NCBI GenBank assembly: GCA_003452915.1
Contig: DMMZ01000070.1
Location: 1-24,399 of the forward strand
DNA length: 24,399 nucleotides
Source of the DNA: Clostridiales bacterium
GTDB taxonomy: Bacteria; Bacillota; Clostridia; Oscillospirales; CAG-382
Reading direction: 5' to 3'
A model generated the notes under the pieces. It was not told where the DNA came from. It was given only the letters and a program-made list of their open reading frames with translations, and did not search any database. The translations under genes and the position numbers were made by a program. Numbering within the stretch: the stretch's first letter is position 1; each line of letters begins with the position of its first letter. Shown piece after piece: positions 6,450 through 15,014 of the stretch.

Positions 6450-7034
6450 ATGTTTAACAGAAGTATAATTTTAGCATCAAAATCACCGAGAAGACGAGAG
6501 ATTCTAAAAAATGCGGGATATGTTTTTACGGTTATGGAAGCAGACACCGAAGAAAATGTTCCGGATTTATTATCTCCGTCTGAAGCTGTAATAGAAATTG
6601 CACTGCAAAAAGCTCTTTATGTAAAGGAAAAATTATCGACAAATAATTCTATAATTATTGCTGCTGACACAATGGTGTTTAAAAACGGAATTCTTATGGG
6701 CAAGCCGAAGGATTCGGAGGATGCTTATTATATGCTAAAGCAGCTTTCAGGTGATTGGCATGAGGTATATTCTGGATATTGTATTATGAGCGATGAGCAA
6801 AAATTTACCGGATGTGAGATAACCTCAGTAAAATTCAGAACAGTTTTAGATAAAGAAATCAACGAATATATTAGGAGCGGAGAACCTTTTGACAAAGCTG
6901 GTGCTTATGGAGTTCAAGACAGAGCGAGTACTTTTGTTGAACGGATAGAGGGTGATTTCTTCAATGTTATGGGGTTGCCAATTTGCAGAATATCCCAGAT
7001 TCTTAACACTATCGCTTCGGAAATATACACATAA
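6450..7034 (+). CDS. maf: Maf/YhdE-family nucleotide pyrophosphatase
   Basis: The 194-residue product has the family's full length and opens with the Maf signature ILASKSPRRREILKNAG (about 6-22). IIAADTMVFKNGILMGKP (about 68-85) holds the conserved Asp and Lys of the active site, and GEPFDKAGAYGVQ (about 142-154) is the third motif. Members hydrolyse dTTP/UTP and modified nucleotides to monophosphates and are linked to septum control in Bacillus. GGAG is nine bases ahead of the ATG. It is divergent from proB, and a very strong promoter for the next gene begins only five bases after its stop. Confidence 0.93.
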   Translation: MFNRSIILASKSPRRREILKNAGYVFTVMEADTEENVPDLLSPSEAVIEIALQKALYVKEKLSTNNSIIIAADTMVFKNGILMGKPKDSEDAYYMLKQLSGDWHEVYSGYCIMSDEQKFTGCEITSVKFRTVLDKEINEYIRSGEPFDKAGAYGVQDRASTFVERIEGDFFNVMGLPICRISQILNTIASEIYT

Positions 7035-7038
7035 TCAC

Positions 7039-7067
7039 TTGACATTTTTAAGTAAGGTTTGTATAAT
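7039..7067 (+). promoter_or_regulatory. Consensus sigma-A promoter for the dockerin gene
   Basis: TTGACA (7039-7044), exactly 17 bases, then TATAAT (7062-7067): both hexamers perfect. The start site would fall near 7075, giving a leader of about 30 bases with AGGAG at 7091-7095. Confidence 0.85.
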
Positions 7068-7106
7068 AATCACATCAACTAAAATATTAAAGGAGCGATT
7101 CAATTA

Positions 7107-10100
7107 ATGAAAAAAAGAATAAGACTAGTATCAGCTATATTAGCCTTGCTTGTCATAATGAGCGGTATGACCTTTACCGCATCGGCAATTAGTTTTACTA
7201 ACGGTTCTACGCTAGGCACAGGTACAATTACCTCGGCGGTAAATGAAGATTTGACAACAGACGGTAAGGTTACATACTCAAAAGCGGTGTATACCGATAG
7301 CGAAAGCCGCCAACAGGCTGTTTACGCTATGGAATTTAATCCTGCAACTAGTGACTATGTTCCGTATGTTTACAGCAAATATACAGGTACAGGAAGCGGT
7401 ACTTACAGTTCGGCACTGAAAGCAGAGAGTCAATTCGGTGTTGATGTTATCGGCGGTGTAAACGCTACATTCTATGCCATGAACACAGGCAGTACGTATG
7501 CAGGTTATTGGGTGCATGACGGTAGACTTGCACAGGCAACTGTTGGTTATGATAGCAATATAATTACTTTTGATTCTGACGGACAGGTAAATATTGTTAA
7601 GTCGAAATTGGATTTTAAACTTTATCTTGACGGAAAAGAAATTACAAGCGGCGGCGGAAGCGGTCTTGTACATATTAACAAAAAATCACTTGCCGACAGC
7701 GTAAGCAACGGATTTTATTATTGGGATACAGAATGCGGAACAAAAACCGATTCTGTCATCGCAGGACTTGAGATATTATGCAAAAAGCTTGATTACGGTC
7801 AGCTTTCTATCGGAAACACTCTTAAGGGTGAAGTTCTCGAGGTCAGAAAAGATTCTTTTTACAGTGCAGTTGGTGAGGACGAATTCGTGCTTTATGTTAA
7901 GAACGATTCTCCCATTAAAGCATCTGTAGAGGCTGCTGTTGCAGTTGGAGATATATTTGAAATACAGGTTAACGAGACAGTAGAAGAATCCAAGCAGTAT
8001 ACTGAAAAAGCAAATACCGCTATGGTCGCACAATATCCTATTGTTAAGAATGGTGCTGTTGATGCAGCAGAATCTCTTAGCCAGCTTGGCGCTAAATTTA
8101 TGAATGAAAGAGCTCAGAGAACCTCAATAGGTATAAAGGAAGACGGTTCGGTTGTTCTTATATGCTCTGCAGGAAGAAACATAACAGATTCATCCCCCGG
8201 ACTTACGGTTTATGAGCTTGCTGATATAATGGTTCAGCTTGGCTGCGAAACTGCTTTTAATCTTGACGGCGGCGGATCGACTACTATGGTTACAACAAAA
8301 ACCGGCAGTAACGATTTTGATATTCGCATTAAGAGCAACGAAGGTACATACGGACGCAGTGTTGCAAACAGTATTTACATTGTTGCAAGACAGAGCGTCG
8401 ATATCGAAATTTCAGCTGCACTTGATCAGCTTATAACAGAAAACGAGGACAGCGAAGCTGCTGCGGTAGTTACTGCAATTTCGGAAGCAAACGCAGTTAT
8501 TGCAAATACAAACAGTCTTACAAGTGATTATACCCGTGCATATATGGTTTTACAATCGGCTTTATCCGGCAAGGCTGAGCTTGACAATCTACTTGCATCG
8601 GTTTCCTCCATTTCTTTCAAGAATTACAGCAAAACCGTACTTGAAATGTTATGGGAAGCATATGACGAAGCAGTTGCGGTAAGAGCAAATAACGATGCTA
8701 CTGTTGGGGAAATTGAAGGGGCAATCAATAATTTAAGTACATTATTAAATATGTCTGGTGAAGCATCGATTAATATTTCGCAAGGCAAAAGTTATGTAAA
8801 ATTATTTAATGCATATAGTACTATTGCTAATTATGATGATACTAACGGTAAGGAATTGACCGATGGCAATATCGGTTCTTTAATCATAAACGCATACGGA
8901 CCAGCTTGGGTAGGCTTCCATGGTTCATCAAAGACAGGTACAGAAGACGGTTCATCTTATTATGATACGACTATTGATCTTGAAAAAATAGAGAGCAATC
9001 TTTCTAAATTCGTTGTCAATGCCGAGCATGATTGGGGTGCAGGAATAGAGGCACCTTTAAAGGTTGTTGTTTCGGTCTCCGATGATGGAACAACCTTTAC
9101 ACAGGCAGGACTTGCGACCTGTAATATAACAAACCTTGTCAGAAGTACAACAGATGTAACTGATACAACAAAGCTCGCAAGAACCGATGTCATTTACACT
9201 CTCAACCTCGATGAGGGCGTAAAAGGCAGATATGTTAAGTTCCATATAGTCGCTGGTAAAACAATGGTATTTGCATTCGTTACCGAAATGCAGGTATTCA
9301 AGTCCGATTCTCCTATAACCGAAGGTTTGTATGTAACAGGATTCAACGAGAAGATTCTTGCAAACTACAGCATTATATTCACACCTGATTATGCGGCAGA
9401 GCTTACAGGCGACAATGCAAATCTTAACTGGGCAAGAGCAATATCTGCTCAATGGGACGAAGAGCTTCAGAACTATGTTGTATTACAAACAGCTCAAGGC
9501 AATAATGGTAATGTAATTAAAACAGTTCCGGAAAACGGCTTCGTTCTTGGTGTTCACGGTGAAACAGATGAAGGTATTGTAAACAAAGCATATGCGAGTA
9601 CTGCAAAGGTTGGAGATATAATTGTTCTTCACGGTATTGATATTGCGAATAAGACTCTTCTTGCAGGTTCGTATATAACAATAAAAGCTCAAGCCGGTGC
9701 TTCTTTAAAACCCAACGCTACAATAACCTTAGAGGGAAATTTCGCAAAGGGCATTAAAGAAAACCAGACCTTAACAGAGATTCAAGCAAACTTCAACGGA
9801 TCTGTTATAGTCAAAAATAAGAACGGAAATGTTATAACCGGCGAAGCGGTTGTAGGCACAGGTTCTGTTATTATTGTAGGCACAACAAACTATACCATAG
9901 TTGTAAAAGGTGATATCAGCGGTGATGGTGAGATTGGTTCAATAGATTATCTGTTTGCCAAGAGAGCTTTCTTGGGAACAATTACTCTTACCGAGACACA
10001 ACTTAAAGCTGCCTGCCTTGGCGGAACAGCACTTCCCACATCAACCGATTATCTAAAAATTAAGCGTCACTTCCTTGGAACCTTTGATATATTCGCATAA
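7107..10100 (+). CDS. Secreted phosphodiester glycosidase (NAGPA family) with C-terminal dockerin
   Basis: A 997-residue secreted protein. Order of parts: signal peptide 1-27 (ends TASA); NAGPA/phosphodiester glycosidase domain, about 60-430, with GGVNATFYAMN and the signature NLDGGGSTTM at 385-394; a helical FIVAR-like linker about 435-548; an F5/8-C (discoidin)-like beta domain about 551-734; an unassigned domain about 735-862; a short beta module; and a type I dockerin at 935-997. NAGPA enzymes cleave N-acetylglucosamine or other sugars joined by a 1-phosphodiester. The first dockerin loop is canonical (DISGDGEIGSID) but the second (LGGTALPTSTD) has lost most acidic ligands. The gene has its own perfect promoter and terminator. 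Anchoring through a cohesin partner is expected but none is in the window. The substrate is unknown. Confidence 0.85.
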   Translation: MKKRIRLVSAILALLVIMSGMTFTASAISFTNGSTLGTGTITSAVNEDLTTDGKVTYSKAVYTDSESRQQAVYAMEFNPATSDYVPYVYSKYTGTGSGTYSSALKAESQFGVDVIGGVNATFYAMNTGSTYAGYWVHDGRLAQATVGYDSNIITFDSDGQVNIVKSKLDFKLYLDGKEITSGGGSGLVHINKKSLADSVSNGFYYWDTECGTKTDSVIAGLEILCKKLDYGQLSIGNTLKGEVLEVRKDSFYSAVGEDEFVLYVKNDSPIKASVEAAVAVGDIFEIQVNETVEESKQYTEKANTAMVAQYPIVKNGAVDAAESLSQLGAKFMNERAQRTSIGIKEDGSVVLICSAGRNITDSSPGLTVYELADIMVQLGCETAFNLDGGGSTTMVTTKTGSNDFDIRIKSNEGTYGRSVANSIYIVARQSVDIEISAALDQLITENEDSEAAAVVTAISEANAVIANTNSLTSDYTRAYMVLQSALSGKAELDNLLASVSSISFKNYSKTVLEMLWEAYDEAVAVRANNDATVGEIEGAINNLSTLLNMSGEASINISQGKSYVKLFNAYSTIANYDDTNGKELTDGNIGSLIINAYGPAWVGFHGSSKTGTEDGSSYYDTTIDLEKIESNLSKFVVNAEHDWGAGIEAPLKVVVSVSDDGTTFTQAGLATCNITNLVRSTTDVTDTTKLARTDVIYTLNLDEGVKGRYVKFHIVAGKTMVFAFVTEMQVFKSDSPITEGLYVTGFNEKILANYSIIFTPDYAAELTGDNANLNWARAISAQWDEELQNYVVLQTAQGNNGNVIKTVPENGFVLGVHGETDEGIVNKAYASTAKVGDIIVLHGIDIANKTLLAGSYITIKAQAGASLKPNATITLEGNFAKGIKENQTLTEIQANFNGSVIVKNKNGNVITGEAVVGTGSVIIVGTTNYTIVVKGDISGDGEIGSIDYLFAKRAFLGTITLTETQLKAACLGGTALPTSTDYLKIKRHFLGTFDIFA

Positions 10101-10110
10101 GAATTATTTT

Positions 10111-10142
10111 AATAAGAGCGGAGTAAAATCCGCTCTTATTTT
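10111..10142 (+). terminator. Intrinsic terminator after the NAGPA gene
   Basis: AATAAGAGCGGA, loop GTAAAA, TCCGCTCTTATT, then TT: a perfect 12-bp stem. It separates two same-strand genes, so some read-through or a separate promoter must serve the second. Confidence 0.85.
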
Positions 10143-10167
10143 CCCTATAATAAAGAAACGAGATATT

Positions 10168-12498
10168 ATGAAAAAATTAATAGCAATATTATTGACATTA
10201 AGTTTCTTATTCATCATCGTTCCACAATCGTATGTTTTAGCTCTTGAAAATATAAATTTGAATACAGTAACCTCTAAGATGAATATTTCTTTTAACGGTA
10301 CTTATGTTTATGGTATTACTGAAACAACTACGGCAGAAGAATTAAAGACACTGTTAAACAATGAGATTAACGTAGATAAAATATCTACAGGCGGAGAGCT
10401 TGATTATAACGGAGCTAAATATACCATTGTAATTAAGGGTGACATCAACGGCGACGGAAAAATTGGCGTGGTAGATTATCTGTATACCAAAAGAGCCTTC
10501 ATGGGAACAATTATTCTTTCGGAAACGCAGCTTAAAGCTGCCTGCCTTGGTGGAACAGAACTTCCCACTTCATCCGATTATCTCAAAATTAAACGTCATC
10601 TGATCGGAACTTATAATATATTTAATAGTACAGAGTCAAAACATATAGTAGTTCGCTTCGCTGCAATGAGTGATATTCATTTGAACGGTTTATCAACACA
10701 AACTGAATATAAGCGCTTTGAGCAAGCTCTAGACTTCATGAATAGTTATTCCGAAAGTCAGGATTATAAAAATTTTGACGCTCTTGTTGTTGCGGGTGAC
10801 ATGACAAACTATGGTTATCAAAAAGAATTACAGGCTTTTGCAACTGTTGTAGATAATAAACTTAGTGACAGCACCGAAAAAGTTTTTGTAATGGGCAATC
10901 ATGAGTATAACGGATATTCATCTGCTTATGCACAGTCTCTTTGGGAATCAACTCTGGGCGTATCAAAAAACACTCATAAAAAAATTAACGGTTTTCACTT
11001 CATAGGTGTTTCCCTTGGCAATACTACTGATTATACATATATTACCTCATGGTTGGATGAAGAGCTTGCTAAAGCGGCTTCAGATGCACCGGACAAGCCT
11101 ATTTTCGTTATACAGCACAAACAAATTACCGGTACCGTATACGGAAGCGAAACACGTGGAACAACGCAGCTTACCTCCATTTTAAATAAATATCCTCAGA
11201 TTGTTGATTTTTCGGGACATTCGCATTTTCCAATAAACGATCCGAGATCAATTAATCAGGATATATTTACCACTCTCGTCTGTGGCTCTCTCAGCTATAT
11301 TAAGCTAGAAAGAGGGATGATTTACGGAACAATTCCTCCCAAAGCAAGTAATGCAGCACAGTTTTTTGTTGTAGAAGTTTATTCTGACGGTAGCGTTGTT
11401 TTCAAACCTTACGACCTGATAACAAGACAGTTTTTTCCTACAGAATATTCAATAGAAAATCCGACAAAACCAGGTAGCTTTAAATATATAGATGCTCGTT
11501 ATGAATTGGCGGACATCCCTGTTTTTCCACAAGGAACGACACTTGATATAAGTAATATAACAGAAACAGGTTGTAAATTAAGCTTTGGACATGCAACCGA
11601 CGGTGAGAATGTTCACAGCTACCGATATGATTTTTATTTAAAATCTGATGGTACAAAGAAGGTAACATTTAAAACATGGTCTGAGTTCTATTTCCTTAAC
11701 AGACCTGATACTATGACTTATACAACAAACTTACTAACACCTGGAACAGACTATAGAGTAACCGTAACAGCAATTGACTCGTTTGGTAAAGAGAGTGTAG
11801 TTCCTATTGAGGCAACCTTCAAAACAACAGGTGTGTCACCCGTTTATGATTCGAAAGTTCCTGACGCGAATGTGCTTGACATAGTTTTCGGTCTTGACGG
11901 AGCAAAAGATGAAGGTATATTGTCAAAGACTGTTGAAAACTTCAACACCAAAATCGAAGCTGATAGCACGTTTGGCGGAGTATATGTTGCTAAATTTACA
12001 GGATATAATGATTATCTTCGTATAAAATTCACAGGTGAGGATTATGTAAAGTATAATCAGACTATAACTATAGCATCTAAAATAATGATCAATGAATTTC
12101 CTGAAAGTTATTCTGATGCATTTTCGAATATGGAATCGGGTGGTTACGGCTTTGAAATCAACGGACGCACAAGACAGATAGAATTCTGGATAGAAATAGG
12201 CGGAAGTTACAGAATTTTAGCAGTTGATGCCGTTATTGGAGAATATTATTCGTTGGTAGGAACATACGATGGTTCATTCGTAAAATTATATGTAAATGGT
12301 GCATTAGCAGGAACAGAAAAAGCAACTGGTCTGATAACATATCCTTCTGCAACATCGGCATATGCCTTTTGTATAGGTTCTGATATTAACAAATATGGTG
12401 AAGGTGACGCATTCTTTAACGGAAATGTTGCTTATGCAAAGGTATTTGATAACGCATTAACAGCTGATCAAGCAGTAAACTTAAGTAAAAGTTATTAA
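10168..12498 (+). CDS. Secreted metallophosphoesterase with N-terminal dockerin, FN3-like and LamG-like domains
   Basis: The likely start is the ATG at 10168, giving 776 residues with a signal peptide (MKKLIAILLTLSFLFIIVP to about residue 24); the open frame runs 31 codons further up, through the terminator, and that part is not expected to be translated. Parts: small beta module about 28-90; dockerin 91-152 (GDINGDGKIGVVDY, then a degenerate second loop); calcineurin-like phosphoesterase about 162-400 with SDIH (168-171), GD (D211), GNHE (243-246), QH and GHSH (350-353); an FN3-like domain about 455-555; and a LamG/concanavalin-like domain about 575-776. All metal ligands look intact. A dockerin placed before the catalytic domain is unusual. 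Its neighbour cleaves phosphodiester glycosides, so a joint role on a phosphorylated glycan is reasonable inference. The ribosome site (GAAACGAG) is weak. Confidence 0.85.
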   Translation: MKKLIAILLTLSFLFIIVPQSYVLALENINLNTVTSKMNISFNGTYVYGITETTTAEELKTLLNNEINVDKISTGGELDYNGAKYTIVIKGDINGDGKIGVVDYLYTKRAFMGTIILSETQLKAACLGGTELPTSSDYLKIKRHLIGTYNIFNSTESKHIVVRFAAMSDIHLNGLSTQTEYKRFEQALDFMNSYSESQDYKNFDALVVAGDMTNYGYQKELQAFATVVDNKLSDSTEKVFVMGNHEYNGYSSAYAQSLWESTLGVSKNTHKKINGFHFIGVSLGNTTDYTYITSWLDEELAKAASDAPDKPIFVIQHKQITGTVYGSETRGTTQLTSILNKYPQIVDFSGHSHFPINDPRSINQDIFTTLVCGSLSYIKLERGMIYGTIPPKASNAAQFFVVEVYSDGSVVFKPYDLITRQFFPTEYSIENPTKPGSFKYIDARYELADIPVFPQGTTLDISNITETGCKLSFGHATDGENVHSYRYDFYLKSDGTKKVTFKTWSEFYFLNRPDTMTYTTNLLTPGTDYRVTVTAIDSFGKESVVPIEATFKTTGVSPVYDSKVPDANVLDIVFGLDGAKDEGILSKTVENFNTKIEADSTFGGVYVAKFTGYNDYLRIKFTGEDYVKYNQTITIASKIMINEFPESYSDAFSNMESGGYGFEINGRTRQIEFWIEIGGSYRILAVDAVIGEYYSLVGTYDGSFVKLYVNGALAGTEKATGLITYPSATSAYAFCIGSDINKYGEGDAFFNGNVAYAKVFDNALTADQAVNLSKSY

Positions 12499-12535
12499 AT
12501 ATAAATAGTATTGTATTGACTTTCATTAATTAAAA

Positions 12536-12562
12536 TTCGAGATGCCAAATTGGCATCTCGAA
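12536..12562. terminator. Bidirectional intrinsic terminator
   Basis: TTCGAGATGCCA, loop AAT, TGGCATCTCGAA: a perfect 12-bp stem between convergent genes, followed by TTTTAATT on the minus strand and by AATATTTT on the plus strand. Confidence 0.85.
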
Positions 12563-12580
12563 AATATTTTAAAATTTTAA

Positions 12581-13012
12581 CTAACGCCTTTTTCTTTTAA
12601 TAAGATATACGACCAATACCGAAAGGCTGTATACCACCGCAAACAACAAAACTGCAATAATAATAAATTTGATCTTTGTATTAGGGTCATCGCTGACTCC
12701 TGACGTTGCCAAAAATGTTAAAATTGTAGAAGCTAACAAAATACAGACATGTATCGTCCATTTAGCTGCACCCGGTAAGTTTTTTGCTGAAAAAATTAAG
12801 CTTGAATATCCCAGTACAACTGAAAAAATAAATATAACAGCTAAATTTTTTGTCAGAATTGCTGCAAAATCAGAAATTTCTGTGCTGGTATTATCAGTCG
12901 AATTAAGAGCGACAAGACCGACATAAGCAAAAGAAATTATTGAATAGGTTGCCAGGGTGGTGTACATACACCTTTTAAATTTCTTTGGTTTTTCGGTGGT
13001 CATATTGTTCAT
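12581..13012 (-). CDS. Four-helix membrane protein, possibly DUF3021-like
   Basis: A 143-residue protein with a Lys-rich N-terminus and four hydrophobic segments at about 18-36, 52-72, 83-103 and 112-136, ending in KRKRR. This is a compact four-helix bundle with both ends inside. The length and the LPGAAKWTIHVCILL stretch recall DUF3021, the integral membrane family often found beside LytTR regulators, but no LytTR gene is here and the match is from memory. Its start lies 4 bases past the stop of the P-loop gene, so the two are probably co-translated; AAGGGA is the only ribosome-like site and is 14 bases away. An ATG three codons later is an alternative. Confidence 0.55.
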   Translation of the reverse strand: MNNMTTEKPKKFKRCMYTTLATYSIISFAYVGLVALNSTDNTSTEISDFAAILTKNLAVIFIFSVVLGYSSLIFSAKNLPGAAKWTIHVCILLASTILTFLATSGVSDDPNTKIKFIIIAVLLFAVVYSLSVLVVYLIKRKRR

Positions 13013-13016
13013 AATA

Positions 13017-13436
13017 TTAGTTTGATTCCCTTATCAGACTTGTTATAGTAGCGGGAACATTTTCAGGGGAAACAGAGGCTGTGATTATACAATTTATGTT
13101 ATTTTTGCCGGTAATTTTATCGAGCTTTAATATAAATTCTTCAAATGAAGCGATATCATCCTGACAAATTTTTAAAGCACTGTCGATAAATAATTCGGTT
13201 ACGTCATAATTAGCAGCAAGAATACCGCAGACAAAGCCATACAGCGAGGAAGCATCGTTTACATCATAATCCTTTGCGTCAACAAGGCGAGCTTGATATT
13301 GAATGTCATAGGTAAGTTTTCTACCGTACTCAATACAAACAACCGCACCATGTGATTCTCTGGCAGCCCTATTCACCTCTGCAATAAGCGCTTTGGTCTT
13401 GCCTGCACCTTTTACACCGACGATTAATTGAACCAT
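13017..13436 (-). CDS. Small P-loop ATPase-like protein
   Basis: A 139-residue protein starting MVQLIVGVKGAGKTKALI, with a clear Walker A (GVKGAGKT, residues 7-14). A Walker-B-like strand TELFIDSALKIC lies near residue 85 and a final strand CIITASVSPENVP near 120. The fold would be a minimal P-loop domain without further modules. Similar clostridial proteins are sometimes labelled 'twitching motility protein PilT' without evidence; I would not carry that name. The start was set at 13436 because GGAGG lies eight bases upstream; the earlier in-frame ATG at 13451 overlaps that ribosome site. It is followed after 4 bases by the membrane protein gene, which suggests a functional pair, and preceded by pgi. 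Confidence 0.65.
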   Translation of the reverse strand: MVQLIVGVKGAGKTKALIAEVNRAARESHGAVVCIEYGRKLTYDIQYQARLVDAKDYDVNDASSLYGFVCGILAANYDVTELFIDSALKICQDDIASFEEFILKLDKITGKNNINCIITASVSPENVPATITSLIRESN

Positions 13437-13525
13437 AATAAAAACCTCCATTTATAATTATTTCGGTTAAACAATAGTAAAAAATCTACAGCACGAATAT
13501 TTAAAAAAGTTTCTATGCTAATTAC

Positions 13526-13554
13526 ATTTTACTTCATATCTGTGAAAAAATCAA
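13526..13554 (-). promoter_or_regulatory. Putative promoter for the P-loop/membrane protein pair
   Basis: On the minus strand TTGATT (13549-13554), 17 bases, TAAAAT (13526-13531). No hairpin separates it from the pgi stop, so read-through from pgi is also possible. Confidence 0.5.
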
Positions 13555-13575
13555 CCCTTATGAATATTAATTTTT

Positions 13576-14916
13576 TTACATTTTAATTATTTTTAATTTT
13601 GCTTCAAGCTCTGCCTTTTTTTCTTCACTTCCGGGTTTACCAAGTAGAGTAAACATGTTCTTTTTATATGCTTCAACACCGGGTTGGTCAAAAGGATTTA
13701 CTCCGAGAATATAACCGGAAGCAGCACAGGAAATAAAGAAGAAATAAATAAGCTCACCGAGAGAAAATTCGTTTTTCTCCGAATATTCGACAATCAGGGT
13801 ATCTGTGCCACCATCAGAATGTGCAAGCAGTGTTCCCAAAAAAGCCTTGTCGTTTATTACATTCATCTCTTCACTCGCAAGGAAGTTCAACTTGTCTATG
13901 TTTTCGTTATCAACAGGAACAATAATCTTTTCGGATGGAACAGCCTGCCTGCACACTGTTTCGAATAAAATAGGCGAACCGTCCTGCATATATTGTCCCA
14001 GAGAATGTAAATCGGTTGAGAAGATTACCGAGGCTGGGAATATACCTTTTTTGTCTTTACCTTCACTTTCGCCAAACAATTGCTTGAACCATTCACCCAT
14101 AAAGCGAAAAGAAGGCTCATAGCTTGCAAGCACTTCGACATTTCTGCCTTTTCTTAAAAAAGCGTTTCTGATAAGAGCATATTTGTATGCGTCATTATCA
14201 ATACCGTCAGAAAAAAGCTTTTCGCGGCATGCGACAGCTCCCGCCATAAACAAATCTATATTTGTTCCGCTAACCGCAATCGGAAGTAGACCTACGGCGG
14301 TAAGCACCGAGAATCTACCTCCGATGTCGTCTGGAATTACAAAACACTCATAACCTTCTTTATTGGCAAATGCTTTTAGAGCTCCCGAAATTTTGTCTGT
14401 GGTTGCGAAAATCCGTTGTTTTAACTCTTCTTTTGTATATCTGCTTTCAAGGTAGCTTCTTACAAAGCGGAAAGCTACGGCACTTTCAGTAGTCGTTCCG
14501 GATTTTGATACAACATTTACGCTGACTCTTTTTCCCTCACAGAGTGAAAGAACCTGTGTAAGCTCATCACCGGAAAAAGAATTTCCTATAAAATAAATCT
14601 CGGGACAGTCTTTTTTTATTTGATTATAATATGAAGAATATAAAAATTCAATTACTGCCCTTGCACCAAGGTATGAACCGCCGATTCCTATTACTAGCAG
14701 GACATCACTGTTCTCTCTTATACGTGTAGCCGCTTTTTTTATTCGAGCAAACTCTTCCTTGTCATAATTCAAAGGCAGGTCAATCCAGCCTGTAAATTCA
14801 GCACCTTCACCATTTTTGTTTCTGATTTTACTGTCAGCAACTTCAAGAAGTGGTTTAAGTTCATTAATATCAGATTCCGAAATACCTTTTATGTGAGAAT
14901 ATTTTAACTTTATCAT
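13576..14916 (-). CDS. pgi: Glucose-6-phosphate isomerase
   Basis: The 446-residue enzyme interconverts glucose 6-phosphate and fructose 6-phosphate in glycolysis. Length fits the Bacillus/Clostridium form (about 450) rather than the 550-residue E. coli form. Two SIS domains can be followed: LLVIGIGGSYLGARAVIEFL (about 74-93) and the phosphosugar loop VVSKSGTTTESAVAFRFV (about 135-152). The signature DDIGGRFSVLTAVGLLP (about 197-213) and GVNPFDQPGVEAYKKNMF (about 405-422), with the catalytic Lys near its end, complete the family pattern. AAGGA lies about 10 bases ahead of the ATG, under a consensus promoter. Confidence 0.97.
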   Translation of the reverse strand: MIKLKYSHIKGISESDINELKPLLEVADSKIRNKNGEGAEFTGWIDLPLNYDKEEFARIKKAATRIRENSDVLLVIGIGGSYLGARAVIEFLYSSYYNQIKKDCPEIYFIGNSFSGDELTQVLSLCEGKRVSVNVVSKSGTTTESAVAFRFVRSYLESRYTKEELKQRIFATTDKISGALKAFANKEGYECFVIPDDIGGRFSVLTAVGLLPIAVSGTNIDLFMAGAVACREKLFSDGIDNDAYKYALIRNAFLRKGRNVEVLASYEPSFRFMGEWFKQLFGESEGKDKKGIFPASVIFSTDLHSLGQYMQDGSPILFETVCRQAVPSEKIIVPVDNENIDKLNFLASEEMNVINDKAFLGTLLAHSDGGTDTLIVEYSEKNEFSLGELIYFFFISCAASGYILGVNPFDQPGVEAYKKNMFTLLGKPGSEEKKAELEAKLKIIKM

Positions 14917-14973
14917 TTTATAAAATTCCTTTGTTTTATATTAAGCCTTAAAAACAGCTTATAATTGAGCTTA

Positions 14974-15002
14974 ATTATAGGATATAAAACATATAATGTC
15001 AA
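14974..15002 (-). promoter_or_regulatory. Consensus sigma-A promoter of pgi
   Basis: On the minus strand TTGACA (14997-15002), exactly 17 bases, TATAAT (14974-14979): perfect hexamers, as expected for a highly expressed glycolytic gene. A 7-bp inverted repeat ATTAAGC/GCTTAAT lies in the leader. Confidence 0.85.
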
Positions 15003-15014
15003 CTATGTAAAATA

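Noticed and set aside
7278..9692. Minus-strand frames of 69-131 codons opposite the NAGPA gene
   Set aside because: Cys-rich antisense products of a coding sequence; no ribosome sites or promoters.
10075..10167. A start for the metallophosphoesterase 31 codons upstream of the chosen ATG
   Set aside because: This extension would run through the end of the previous gene and a perfect terminator hairpin, and would put charged residues before the signal peptide. The ATG at 10168 begins a normal signal peptide.
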